Part shown: in pieces, positions 7,514 to 12,862 of the stretch
Layout: every line of letters starts with the position of its first letter
Position numbering within the stretch: the stretch's first letter is position 1
Assembly: GCA_021797295.1 (NCBI GenBank)
Contig: JAKAAA010000025.1
Coordinates: 1-12,862, forward strand
Direction of reading: 5' to 3'
DNA from: Thermoplasmata archaeon
Lineage (GTDB): Archaea > Thermoplasmatota > Thermoplasmata > Thermoplasmatales > Thermoplasmataceae
Length of the DNA stretch: 12,862 nt
The notes under the pieces: generated by a model
What the model saw: the letters and a program-made list of their open reading frames with translations, nothing else
What the model was told of the DNA's origin: nothing
Database searches by the model: none
Position numbers and translations under genes: made by a program

Positions 7514-7523
7514 GTTATATGTA
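7514..7523 (+). promoter_or_regulatory. TATA-like element that decides the start of the DUF996-like gene
   Basis: GTTATATGTA is centred about 26 bases before ATG 7545. It supports that ATG as a leaderless start and argues against the in-frame ATG at 7404. Confidence 0.45.
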
Positions 7524-7544
7524 TTCTATTTAAGTTCACCCATT

Positions 7545-8183
7545 ATGTATAGACAGCACATACCGCAACTTGAATCCGCCAAAACATATGGTATTCTGGG
7601 CGTAATTTTACAGTTTATAGGTGTAGCCGGCGATATATTCCTCCATGGTTTTGGATTTATTATCAGCATAGTAGGATTAATTTTGCTCTTACTTGCCATA
7701 AAATCTATATCAGATTATTACAGTAATCAAAGACCATTCCGGTATATTTTATACAGCATTATTTCTGCAATAGTCTTTGGAATAATCAGCGCGCTGGCCA
7801 TAATACTTATTCTGGTCCCTGTGATATTCAGTCTCAGCACCACTCCAGGACCTAGAAGTGCCTCCTCCACATTGTTAAGTAACATAGGCTTTATTTTTAT
7901 AATCATGCTGATTTTACTGCTTGGAATTCTTCTTCCCATAATATTCGAATATCTTGCGTATAATGAAATATGGAATTTAACAGGAATAGATGATTTCCAT
8001 ACAGCAGGGCTTTTGCTTCTCATCGGCATTATATTAACTGTAATTATTATAGGCATATTCCTGATAATAGCCGGAATCATAATACTGATAATAGGATTTA
8101 GTAAGCTTCCTGATTATGCAAAGCCAGTTATAATAGACCAGCCATCCGGTTCTGAATTTGATACAGGTTTTAACCAGTTTTAA
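7545..8183 (+). CDS. DUF996-like polytopic membrane protein
   Basis: A 212-aa integral membrane protein of unknown function. It opens MYRQHIPQLESAKTYGILG and has about five to six hydrophobic segments: roughly residues 14-60 (two helices), 75-100, 115-140 and 155-185. The segment FIISIVGLILLLLAIKSISDYYSN followed by FRYILYSIISAIVFG is typical of the archaeal DUF996 family, and the C-terminal tail is short and polar. The reading frame extends upstream to ATG 7404, but those 47 residues look like translated AT-rich spacer, and a TATA-like element lies in front of ATG 7545. It is preceded by a divergent sugar porter and followed by the zinc-finger/TenA-like gene on the same strand 74 bases later. 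No role can be given. Confidence 0.78.
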   Translation: MYRQHIPQLESAKTYGILGVILQFIGVAGDIFLHGFGFIISIVGLILLLLAIKSISDYYSNQRPFRYILYSIISAIVFGIISALAIILILVPVIFSLSTTPGPRSASSTLLSNIGFIFIIMLILLLGILLPIIFEYLAYNEIWNLTGIDDFHTAGLLLLIGIILTVIIIGIFLIIAGIIILIIGFSKLPDYAKPVIIDQPSGSEFDTGFNQF

Positions 8184-8220
8184 ACAATTTTTATGACTTT
8201 TATAGTCTATTTTTATCCAG
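8184..8220 (+). terminator. T-rich stretch with a short hairpin
   Basis: Three T-runs surround a small inverted repeat, GACT...AGTC (8194-8206), immediately after the DUF996-like gene. This is consistent with transcript termination before the promoter at about 8223. Confidence 0.3.
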
Positions 8221-8222
8221 TT

Positions 8223-8234
8223 CATAAATATTAT
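8223..8234 (+). promoter_or_regulatory. TATA-like element of the zinc-finger/TenA-like gene
   Basis: CATAAATATTAT is centred 28-30 bases before ATG 8258, with no Shine-Dalgarno sequence in between. A leaderless start is likely. Confidence 0.4.
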
Positions 8235-8257
8235 TATTAATAAAATATTAAGTTATT

Positions 8258-9151
8258 ATGGCATCCTGCCCGGTATGTAATGAAAAATTTGAGTCCGGAG
8301 ATTATTACACCATGGCTATTCACTTTATGAACCTTGAAAAAAGTGGCGACAAATATCATGTACAGTGGATTAACAAAAACATTTCAAAACAGGACTTAAA
8401 TATAATGCAGTTTACCTCTGCTATAGAGAGTTTCTATAATATGGGAAATGGGGGAATAAAAGAATGGATTATTAATAAGGTTATTAAACAATTTCTTGGA
8501 GAGGTTCCACATCCTTTTGTATTGAAAATGCAGAGTTACAGCAAACCCTTGATGATGGGCTATGCAGTTGAACATTATTCCTTTCTGAAACAATGGGTCA
8601 AATCATGTTCAATCATAGTATCAAAAACGGATATTGATGAGGTGCAAAGATATGAAATTGAAAATATTTTATCTAAATATTTCGGTATAGGACGAAAGAA
8701 ACCGTATATTGAACTTTTACTTCAAATGGGAGAAGATTTGGAAATCGATAGAAAGAGAGTATTCAACATAGAACCCATGGATTGCACAAAGTTTGCCATA
8801 TCACGCTGGAGGGACATAGCAAATAGATTCAACTGGATAGCAATCATGGCGGCAATGCATTCACTGGAACTGATCGCCAACGGTAAATTGACTGAATACG
8901 GTGCAAAGTATTATTATTTCAATCCTGAAATGCTGAATTCACCATCGATCCCTGACAGTGTAAAAAGATTTCTTGGTGACCATTTAAGAAGAGATGACTC
9001 CCGTTCCTTCAGAGCACTGGACATAATGGCAAAATACTGTCATGATTATAATATCGAAGATATTCAGGACGCATATCTTATGTCAGCATATGCATTTGAC
9101 AGATATCTAGAAGCAATACTTGAAAGAGGTAAAATGTTTGAAAGCCAATAA
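8258..9151 (+). CDS. Zinc-finger plus TenA/PqqC-like (haem-oxygenase fold) fusion protein
   Basis: A 297-aa protein with two visible parts. The N-terminus has a CPVC knuckle (Cys4, Cys7) followed by His22 and His34, a probable zinc-binding finger, ending in the segment HVQWINKNIS. From about residue 80 to the end it is helical and resembles TenA/PqqC proteins and haem-oxygenase-like diiron oxidases. HPFVLKM at 85-91 is followed by YAVEHYSFLKQW at 102-113 (Glu105), AMHSLEL at 199-205 (His201, Glu204) and RFLGDHLRRDDSRSFRALDIM at 237-257. In the metal-binding relatives the last helix carries H-x3-D-x2-H; here His242 and Asp246 are followed by Arg249, so one ligand looks replaced. The reaction is therefore unknown; it could be a redox enzyme with altered metal binding, or a non-catalytic member. 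The start at ATG 8258 is supported by a TATA-like element. Confidence 0.65.
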   Translation: MASCPVCNEKFESGDYYTMAIHFMNLEKSGDKYHVQWINKNISKQDLNIMQFTSAIESFYNMGNGGIKEWIINKVIKQFLGEVPHPFVLKMQSYSKPLMMGYAVEHYSFLKQWVKSCSIIVSKTDIDEVQRYEIENILSKYFGIGRKKPYIELLLQMGEDLEIDRKRVFNIEPMDCTKFAISRWRDIANRFNWIAIMAAMHSLELIANGKLTEYGAKYYYFNPEMLNSPSIPDSVKRFLGDHLRRDDSRSFRALDIMAKYCHDYNIEDIQDAYLMSAYAFDRYLEAILERGKMFESQ

Positions 9152-9470
9152 TGAGAATGAATTCAGATTATACAATGCTGATAAGTGGAAGTATTATAGA
9201 AAGACCTGGAACAAAAAAAATATTCTGTTTATATTTTATGGCAATAGTTATAAGACCCAGAGGTAACGGATAAAAGAATATCAAGTGAACCTGAATCGTG
9301 GAAGACATTTCAGGATGCAATAGTCATTTAATGGATATCCAGCATGAGATTTCCATGCTTATCAATATAATGGAAAACGTATATTTCAGTATTATTTTGA
9401 TATTTTTTGTGTTCCTGCTATCGGAGAAATCAAATACATATATTTATATTCCATTTTTTATAATGAATAC
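9152..9470. other. 319-base gap without a confident gene
   Basis: A 40-codon reading frame (9151-9273) begins at an ATG overlapping the stop of the previous gene (TAATG). It encodes MRMNSDYTMLISGSIIERPG... and ends with a basic tail. A GTG-initiated frame (9298-9576) with a hydrophobic stretch runs out of frame into the next gene. Neither has clear support. The right end holds the promoter of the 9471 gene. Confidence 0.4.
9437..9450 (+). promoter_or_regulatory. Strong TATA-like element of the 9471 gene
   Basis: CATATATTTATATT has its core (TATTTATA, 9441-9448) centred 26 bases before ATG 9471. It is one of the best TATA matches in the window and fixes the start of the next gene. Confidence 0.5.
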
Positions 9471-9881
9471 ATGGCTGGTAATATTAGCTCATTTGAAGCG
9501 GAAGTCAAAACAAATTATGGTAAACTTGATATGGATTTTCCCCGGGGAAGCATTAAAATACTGGATAATTCAATAGTAGGAATACTGATAAAAAATGCGA
9601 AAAAGTCAAAAAGCGTTCAGTATAAATCAGGAGACAACGTGTATACAGCAACGTTCAGTACCTATACAAAACTGGATAAGGATGGAATGGTCGGAGTTTA
9701 CTCAGATGTGCCGGATGATGCAAATATAAGGGAAATTACATTTATTGTAACAGGATTTCATGCAAAATGGGATACAGAAGTTACATTTACAAAGGAATAT
9801 ATGCCTGTAACACCAGACAGGGAATTAAAGCATCTCATAAATTTCCAGAGAGCAATTCTATTAACAGGACTTCTAAATTAA
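9471..9881 (+). CDS. Small beta-rich protein of unknown function (136 aa)
   Basis: I do not recognise this family. The protein MAGNISSFEAEVKTNYGKL... has no signal peptide or membrane helix. Alternating polar and hydrophobic stretches (SIVGILIKN, VYTATFSTYTKL, REITFIVTGFH, TEVTFTKEYM) suggest a mostly beta domain of about 110 residues. It is followed by a C-terminal helix (DRELKHLINFQRAILLTGLL). ATG 9471 sits exactly at leaderless distance from a good TATA-like element, which supports a real gene. It ends 43 bases before the convergent MFS gene. The overlapping out-of-frame GTG reading frame at 9298-9576 is rejected in its favour. Confidence 0.65.
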   Translation: MAGNISSFEAEVKTNYGKLDMDFPRGSIKILDNSIVGILIKNAKKSKSVQYKSGDNVYTATFSTYTKLDKDGMVGVYSDVPDDANIREITFIVTGFHAKWDTEVTFTKEYMPVTPDRELKHLINFQRAILLTGLLN

Positions 9882-9896
9882 AAAATTTTTAATTTT
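9876..9896. terminator. AT-only inverted repeat between convergent genes
   Basis: An A6/T5 core flanked by AATT/AATT (about AAATTAAAAAATTTTTAATT) forms a near-perfect palindrome over the stop of the 9471 gene. It also lies in the tail-to-tail gap with the MFS gene at 9925. It could end transcripts from either side, but AT-rich palindromes arise easily by chance. Confidence 0.3.
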
Positions 9897-9924
9897 GTCC
9901 ATAATTATTATAAATTCTACGCCT

Positions 9925-11139
9925 TCAGAATAATTCAGGATTTTCCTTTTCTATTTTTTCCATGGATGAGGTGAATCCATTCATTATTTTACTCACGGTC
10001 AGTGATATGAATAATGTTATTACTCCTATCGCAGCAAGTATGAACGGAAAGTAAACAAATAATGATAGATAACCGAACACAAAGGCCATAACTGGAGAAG
10101 AGCTTACTGAGAACATACTTGTAACCGAGTTAAACTTACCTGTTATGCTGCTGGGTATTGAATTTATTACCATAGTTTCTATGTAAATATTGATAAAAGC
10201 AAGAATTAATCCAAGAGCAAATGAAAGAAAACCATCAATAACAGGAATTCTATTGAATGCTATCAAGATAATAGCAACTCCTGTGAATAGAATGTCCACT
10301 CCAATAAGCTTTTTACTCTTCTGGTAACGCTTGAATAAGGGATGCATGGAAAGTATACCACCAACGAGCATGCCTGCTGGAAATCCGGCTATGAAAAATG
10401 TGTAATAAATAGAGCTTGCATGCATTATTTCATAAATCAATCCGGAGGAAAAAACATCAAGAGCCACAAACATACCGTTCAGTATTACTGTTAGCGTCAG
10501 AAATGGCAGTATACTTTTTACAATTTTAAATGTGCTTTTAAATCCGTTTTTAACGATACTGCGATGGGATACCATGATTGTATTTGGAACGAATATAATA
10601 GCCAAGGCAATTACCGATATTCCTATAAGCAGGATATAAACATCCACGTAATTCATGAATATGAGTATTCCACCTGCAATAATTCCTGCAAGTGTGGAAA
10701 GTCCAGATGAAAGCTGGTCTGCTGATTGTGCATTTGACATGTGTTCCGGAGGTATAATTTCCTTTTCCAGTGCGCGGAAATCGTCGGATATTACCCATAC
10801 AAACATGGATGAAAGGAAATCTACTGCATATATTATTAAAAGGCCATGTCCCTGTATCATCAATGAGTAGCTGATAATCATCAATAAATTAATTACTATA
10901 TATATAAAATGCCTGTTATATTTATCAATTATTGCCCCTTCTGGAATTGCGATTATAAGATACCCGAGTAAGGAAAATCCGGGAATCAGACTGACAAGGA
11001 AAACAGAATGGTAATTTGCAATAATTTCCCACATGAAATAAATATAATATGCGGTATTGCTAAATCTGGCTATATTCCTTGAAATCAGATACCTGATAAA
11101 GGCACTTTTATTATGTTTGTAAAGATCTGAAGGTAACAT
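9925..11139 (-). CDS. MFS permease, exporter-like
   Basis: A 404-aa membrane protein with about 12 predicted helices, the size and pattern of a drug or metabolite exporter-like MFS member. The motif-A-like loop IPEGAIIDKYNRHF at 65-78 matches the family G-x3-D-x2-x-R pattern between helices 2 and 3. The rest is repeated hydrophobic helices with a polar loop near the middle (NTIMVSHRSIVKNGFKST). It lacks the sugar-porter motifs (PESPRW, PETKGR), so it is a different class from the 5847-7328 transporter. ATG 11139 is chosen; the in-frame TTG at 11148 adds only three residues and lies closer to the TATA element. It is divergent from a winged-helix regulator with only 44 bases between start codons, so expression is probably tied to that regulator. 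Substrate and direction are unknown. Confidence 0.82.
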   Translation of the reverse strand: MLPSDLYKHNKSAFIRYLISRNIARFSNTAYYIYFMWEIIANYHSVFLVSLIPGFSLLGYLIIAIPEGAIIDKYNRHFIYIVINLLMIISYSLMIQGHGLLIIYAVDFLSSMFVWVISDDFRALEKEIIPPEHMSNAQSADQLSSGLSTLAGIIAGGILIFMNYVDVYILLIGISVIALAIIFVPNTIMVSHRSIVKNGFKSTFKIVKSILPFLTLTVILNGMFVALDVFSSGLIYEIMHASSIYYTFFIAGFPAGMLVGGILSMHPLFKRYQKSKKLIGVDILFTGVAIILIAFNRIPVIDGFLSFALGLILAFINIYIETMVINSIPSSITGKFNSVTSMFSVSSSPVMAFVFGYLSLFVYFPFILAAIGVITLFISLTVSKIMNGFTSSMEKIEKENPELF

Positions 11140-11151
11140 ATAAATCAAACT

Positions 11152-11180
11152 TATACGTATATTTATATCTTATATATAAA
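11152..11180. promoter_or_regulatory. Overlapping divergent promoters and candidate operator
   Basis: The 44-base space between ATG 11139 (minus) and ATG 11184 (plus) holds TATATTTATATC (about 11158-11169), which lies at TATA distance from both starts. A perfect 10-bp palindrome TATACGTATA (11152-11161) and a second one TTATATATAA (11170-11179) flank the shared core. Binding of the neighbouring regulator here would affect both genes. Confidence 0.45.
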
Positions 11181-11183
11181 TTT

Positions 11184-11765
11184 ATGTTCATGGATGAGAA
11201 ATACACGGATATACTGAATGTTTTAAGGAATCAAACAAAAATGAAAATTGTCACTCTGCTTATAAATTACAAGAAGATGACGGTTACAGGTATGGCGAAA
11301 TACATAAAAACCACAAGATCAAATCTGTATCAGATCATGACGGAACTGGTATCCTCTGGCATTGTCAATGAACCGGAGATAAAGCCTAAGAAAAATTATG
11401 TTGAGAAATATTACAGCCTAAATAAGGATTATTTTGCCTTTCAAGATGAAAAGATAGACAATGAAATAAAAGGTCTTCCTGATACAGAATTCAGGGAAAC
11501 CTTGGCATCATTTCTGACTGCACAGTCATTGAATATAAGCATCTTGGCATCCTCCGTGGAGAATATGACTTTAGAGGAAATCAGAGAGATAAGAAACCAG
11601 CATGAACCGAATATAATGTCATACGGTACTATCTCCGGAGAAGGAGCATTATCCTTAACTACAGCTTTAAAAAAGGAACTCATAAAAACCATTGAGGATA
11701 AGGGAGATGAAAGTACTTTTCTCTTTTTGGTGTTTCCCTCTAGATTACTTACAGGTAAAGAATAG
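11184..11765 (+). CDS. Winged-helix transcriptional regulator (ArsR/MarR-like)
   Basis: A 193-aa DNA-binding protein. The N-terminal winged helix spans about residues 8-80: YTDILNVLRNQTKMKIVTLL, then helix-turn-helix MTVTGMAKYIKTTRSNLYQIMTELVSSGIV (32-61), then a wing EIKPKKNYVEKYYSLN. The remainder (about 90-185) is an uncharacterised, mostly helical effector or dimer domain ending in a hydrophobic strand (STFLFLVFPS). It is divergent from the MFS permease with overlapping promoters and is likely to control that gene and itself. The start may be ATG 11184 or ATG 11190, both near leaderless distance from the TATA core. The IS element begins almost at its stop codon, so slight C-terminal truncation by the insertion cannot be excluded. 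Confidence 0.75.
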   Translation: MFMDEKYTDILNVLRNQTKMKIVTLLINYKKMTVTGMAKYIKTTRSNLYQIMTELVSSGIVNEPEIKPKKNYVEKYYSLNKDYFAFQDEKIDNEIKGLPDTEFRETLASFLTAQSLNISILASSVENMTLEEIREIRNQHEPNIMSYGTISGEGALSLTTALKKELIKTIEDKGDESTFLFLVFPSRLLTGKE

Positions 11766-11816
11766 TGTTAGCATTGATTGGTTATGGATAGTTTAAACTT
11801 ATACACATCTAAAGAG

Positions 11817-11826
11817 ATATATATAA
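11817..11826 (+). promoter_or_regulatory. TATA-like element of the transposase genes
   Basis: ATATATATAA is centred so that transcription would begin near 11848, leaving a leader of about 17 bases carrying the ribosome binding site at 11852-11857. A second TATA-like element (11834-11843) would instead give a leaderless start at the ATG. Confidence 0.35.
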
Positions 11827-11851
11827 CGAATAATTTATATAAATATATAGG

Positions 11852-11857
11852 GGAGGT
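11852..11857 (+). promoter_or_regulatory. Shine-Dalgarno sequence of orfA
   Basis: GGAGGT lies seven bases before ATG 11865. Such a strong ribosome binding site is absent before the host genes in this window and marks the insertion sequence as translated differently. Confidence 0.65.
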
Positions 11858-11864
11858 AATCTAA

Positions 11865-12134
11865 ATGCCTGGAAGAATATGGACCGGTGAAGAGAAGTAC
11901 AGTATTATAATGGAGTCATTTAATAATCCCAATATTACCATAGCAGAGATATGCAGGAACCATGGAATAGCAGCATCAATGTTCTATAAATGGAAGGATC
12001 AGTTCTTAGAGGGAGGAAGAAAGGGATTAGAGGGAAAGGACCCTGATAAAGCATTAATAAAGGAGGTTGAAAGCCTGAAGGCAATAATAGGTGAAATGAC
12101 CATAGCAAATGAGATTTTAAAAAAAATTACATGA
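11865..12134 (+). CDS. IS3-family transposase OrfA
   Basis: An 89-aa DNA-binding subunit of an IS3-type transposase. Residues 3-45 form the helix-turn-helix of this class (RIWTGEEKYSIIMESF, then ITIAEICRNHGIAASMFYKWK). The C-terminal half (DKALIKEVESLKAIIGEMTIANEILKKI, about 61-88) has the heptad pattern of the leucine-zipper region used for oligomerisation. The gene ends LKKIT with TGA at 12132-12134, after an A8 run (12119-12126). orfB follows in the +1 frame; the -1 frame usual for IS3 frameshifting closes at TGA 12146-12148. OrfA length is normal for the family, so it is not truncated. Confidence 0.9.
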   Translation: MPGRIWTGEEKYSIIMESFNNPNITIAEICRNHGIAASMFYKWKDQFLEGGRKGLEGKDPDKALIKEVESLKAIIGEMTIANEILKKIT

Positions 12135-12139
12135 GGAGG
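12134..12139 (+). promoter_or_regulatory. Shine-Dalgarno sequence of orfB
   Basis: AGGAGG overlaps the end of orfA and lies five bases before GTG 12145. This supports separate initiation of orfB, probably by ribosomes finishing orfA, and selects the GTG as start. Confidence 0.65.
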
Positions 12140-12144
12140 AAAAG

Positions 12145-12862
12145 GTGAGTTACGTGGATGAGATGTATAATAAAGGTATTGAAGTAAAAAAAGCATGCTA
12201 TTATTCCGGAATCAATAGAATAACATACTATTACAGGAAGAGGCATGAAAGCATTGAAGACAGGAGGTATGCAACAAGGATTGACAGCAGCATTATTAGT
12301 AAAATAATAGATCTATGCAAAGAAAGAGTAACCTATGGCTATAACAGGATATGGGCACTATTAAGGAATTCAGGCATAAGAATAGCTAAGAAGACAGTAT
12401 ACAGGATAATGAAAAATAATAACCTAACCTTGCCAGTGCATAGCCATAAGAATAGAAAGGAAATTAAACTGTTAAGAGCCGACAGGCCGGAAATGCTCAT
12501 AGAAACAGATATAACATATATTCCTACAAACAATGGAATGACCTATTTAATGTGCATTAAGGATGTATTCTCCAGGGAATGGTATGGCTATAGCTACAAT
12601 ACATCATGCACTGCTAAGGATGCAATAAATGCCATAGATGATTCTATTATACGGAAGTTCAACGGCATAGTATCTGATAATATTACATTGAGGACAGACA
12701 ATGGCTCCCAGTATATCTCTAAGGAGTTCAACAACTATTTAAAAGCAATGGGAATTAACCATGAATACATAGAAAAGGAAACACCTGAGGAGAATGGAGA
12801 TATTGAATCATTCCATAATTCAATAAAGACAGATTATATCTGGATCAATGAAATCAATAATT
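12145..12862 (+). CDS. IS3-family transposase OrfB, DDE integrase (3' end outside window)
   Basis: This is the catalytic subunit that cuts and joins the element's ends. From GTG 12145 there are 239 open codons up to the window edge. The N-terminal part has the HTH_21-type segment YGYNRIWALLRNSGIRIAKKTVYRIMK at 64-90. The integrase core follows: ETDITYI with Asp122, LRTDNGSQYIS with Asp185, and ENGDIESFHNSIK with Glu221. Exactly 35 residues lie between Asp185 and Glu221, the DD35E spacing of the IS3 family and retroviral integrases. All three catalytic residues are present and no internal stop is seen, so the visible part looks intact. A few tens of residues are expected beyond the window. Confidence 0.9.
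   Translation, partial: MSYVDEMYNKGIEVKKACYYSGINRITYYYRKRHESIEDRRYATRIDSSIISKIIDLCKERVTYGYNRIWALLRNSGIRIAKKTVYRIMKNNNLTLPVHSHKNRKEIKLLRADRPEMLIETDITYIPTNNGMTYLMCIKDVFSREWYGYSYNTSCTAKDAINAIDDSIIRKFNGIVSDNITLRTDNGSQYISKEFNNYLKAMGINHEYIEKETPEENGDIESFHNSIKTDYIWINEINN

Larger units (their letters stand above)
11766..12862 (+). mobile_element. IS3-family insertion sequence (right end outside window)
   Basis: The element has the two-gene organisation of IS3-type elements: a helix-turn-helix orfA followed by a DDE integrase orfB. The left boundary is uncertain. TGTTAGCATTG at 11766, directly after the regulator stop, begins with the TG typical of IS3-family ends and is a candidate. The right end, its matching inverted repeat and any target duplication are beyond the window. 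No second copy is present here. Confidence 0.75.

Noticed and set aside
7404..7544. Upstream ATG extending the DUF996-like protein by 47 residues
   Set aside because: The extension looks like translated spacer, and a TATA-like element sits within it at the correct distance from ATG 7545.
9298..9576. GTG-initiated reading frame with a hydrophobic stretch
   Set aside because: It overlaps the better-supported 9471 gene out of frame, has no promoter at the right distance, and its hydrophobic part is encoded by AT-rich promoter DNA.
1..12862. CRISPR array, tRNA, rRNA or defence system
   Set aside because: No regularly spaced repeats, no tRNA-like cloverleaf or conserved rRNA segment, and no recognisable defence proteins were seen on either strand.

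Overview
The window looks like chromosomal DNA of an archaeon of the order Thermoplasmatales (Ferroplasma, Acidiplasma or Cuniculiplasma type). The DNA is AT-rich, arginine is mostly AGG/AGA and isoleucine often ATA. Almost every gene starts at an ATG with a TATA-like element about 25-30 bases upstream and no Shine-Dalgarno sequence, which is the leaderless promoter layout common in that order. The genus is inferred from style and gene content; no rRNA or other marker gene is present.

Layout. Bases 1-525 hold the 3' part of msrA (methionine sulfoxide repair), overlapped tail to tail by a small unknown gene (851-522, minus). Bases 984-7328 form a sugar-oxidation neighbourhood: a molybdopterin-type aldehyde oxidoreductase large subunit, an aldose 1-epimerase, a signal-less periplasmic-binding-like protein (minus), an SDR glucose 1-dehydrogenase, and a sugar-porter MFS transporter (minus) interrupted by one in-frame TAG codon. 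Bases 7545-9881 hold a DUF996-like membrane protein, a zinc-finger/TenA-like fusion protein and a small unknown beta-rich protein. Bases 9925-11765 hold an MFS permease divergent from a winged-helix regulator with overlapping promoters. From about 11766 to the window end there is an IS3-family insertion sequence: orfA complete, orfB cut by the window edge, right end outside.

How the genes may work together. The porter would bring in a hexose, the mutarotase would interconvert its anomers, and glucose dehydrogenase would oxidise it to gluconolactone. The molybdo-enzyme could oxidise glyceraldehyde to glycerate further along the non-phosphorylative Entner-Doudoroff route used by Thermoplasmatales and Sulfolobales. 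The genes are not one operon: strands alternate and each has its own promoter, so a shared pathway is inferred from neighbourhood and family. The regulator next to the 9925-11139 permease probably controls that permease.

Most notable items: the amber codon in an otherwise intact sugar porter; a nested inverted repeat just upstream of the glucose dehydrogenase TATA box; an oxidoreductase large subunit without its usual FAD and FeS partners; a binding protein of the BtuF fold with no export signal; a zinc-finger/haem-oxygenase-fold fusion with a changed metal-ligand motif; and an IS3 element whose orfB lies in the +1 frame after an A8 tract, with its own strong ribosome binding site. No tRNA, rRNA or CRISPR array was seen.
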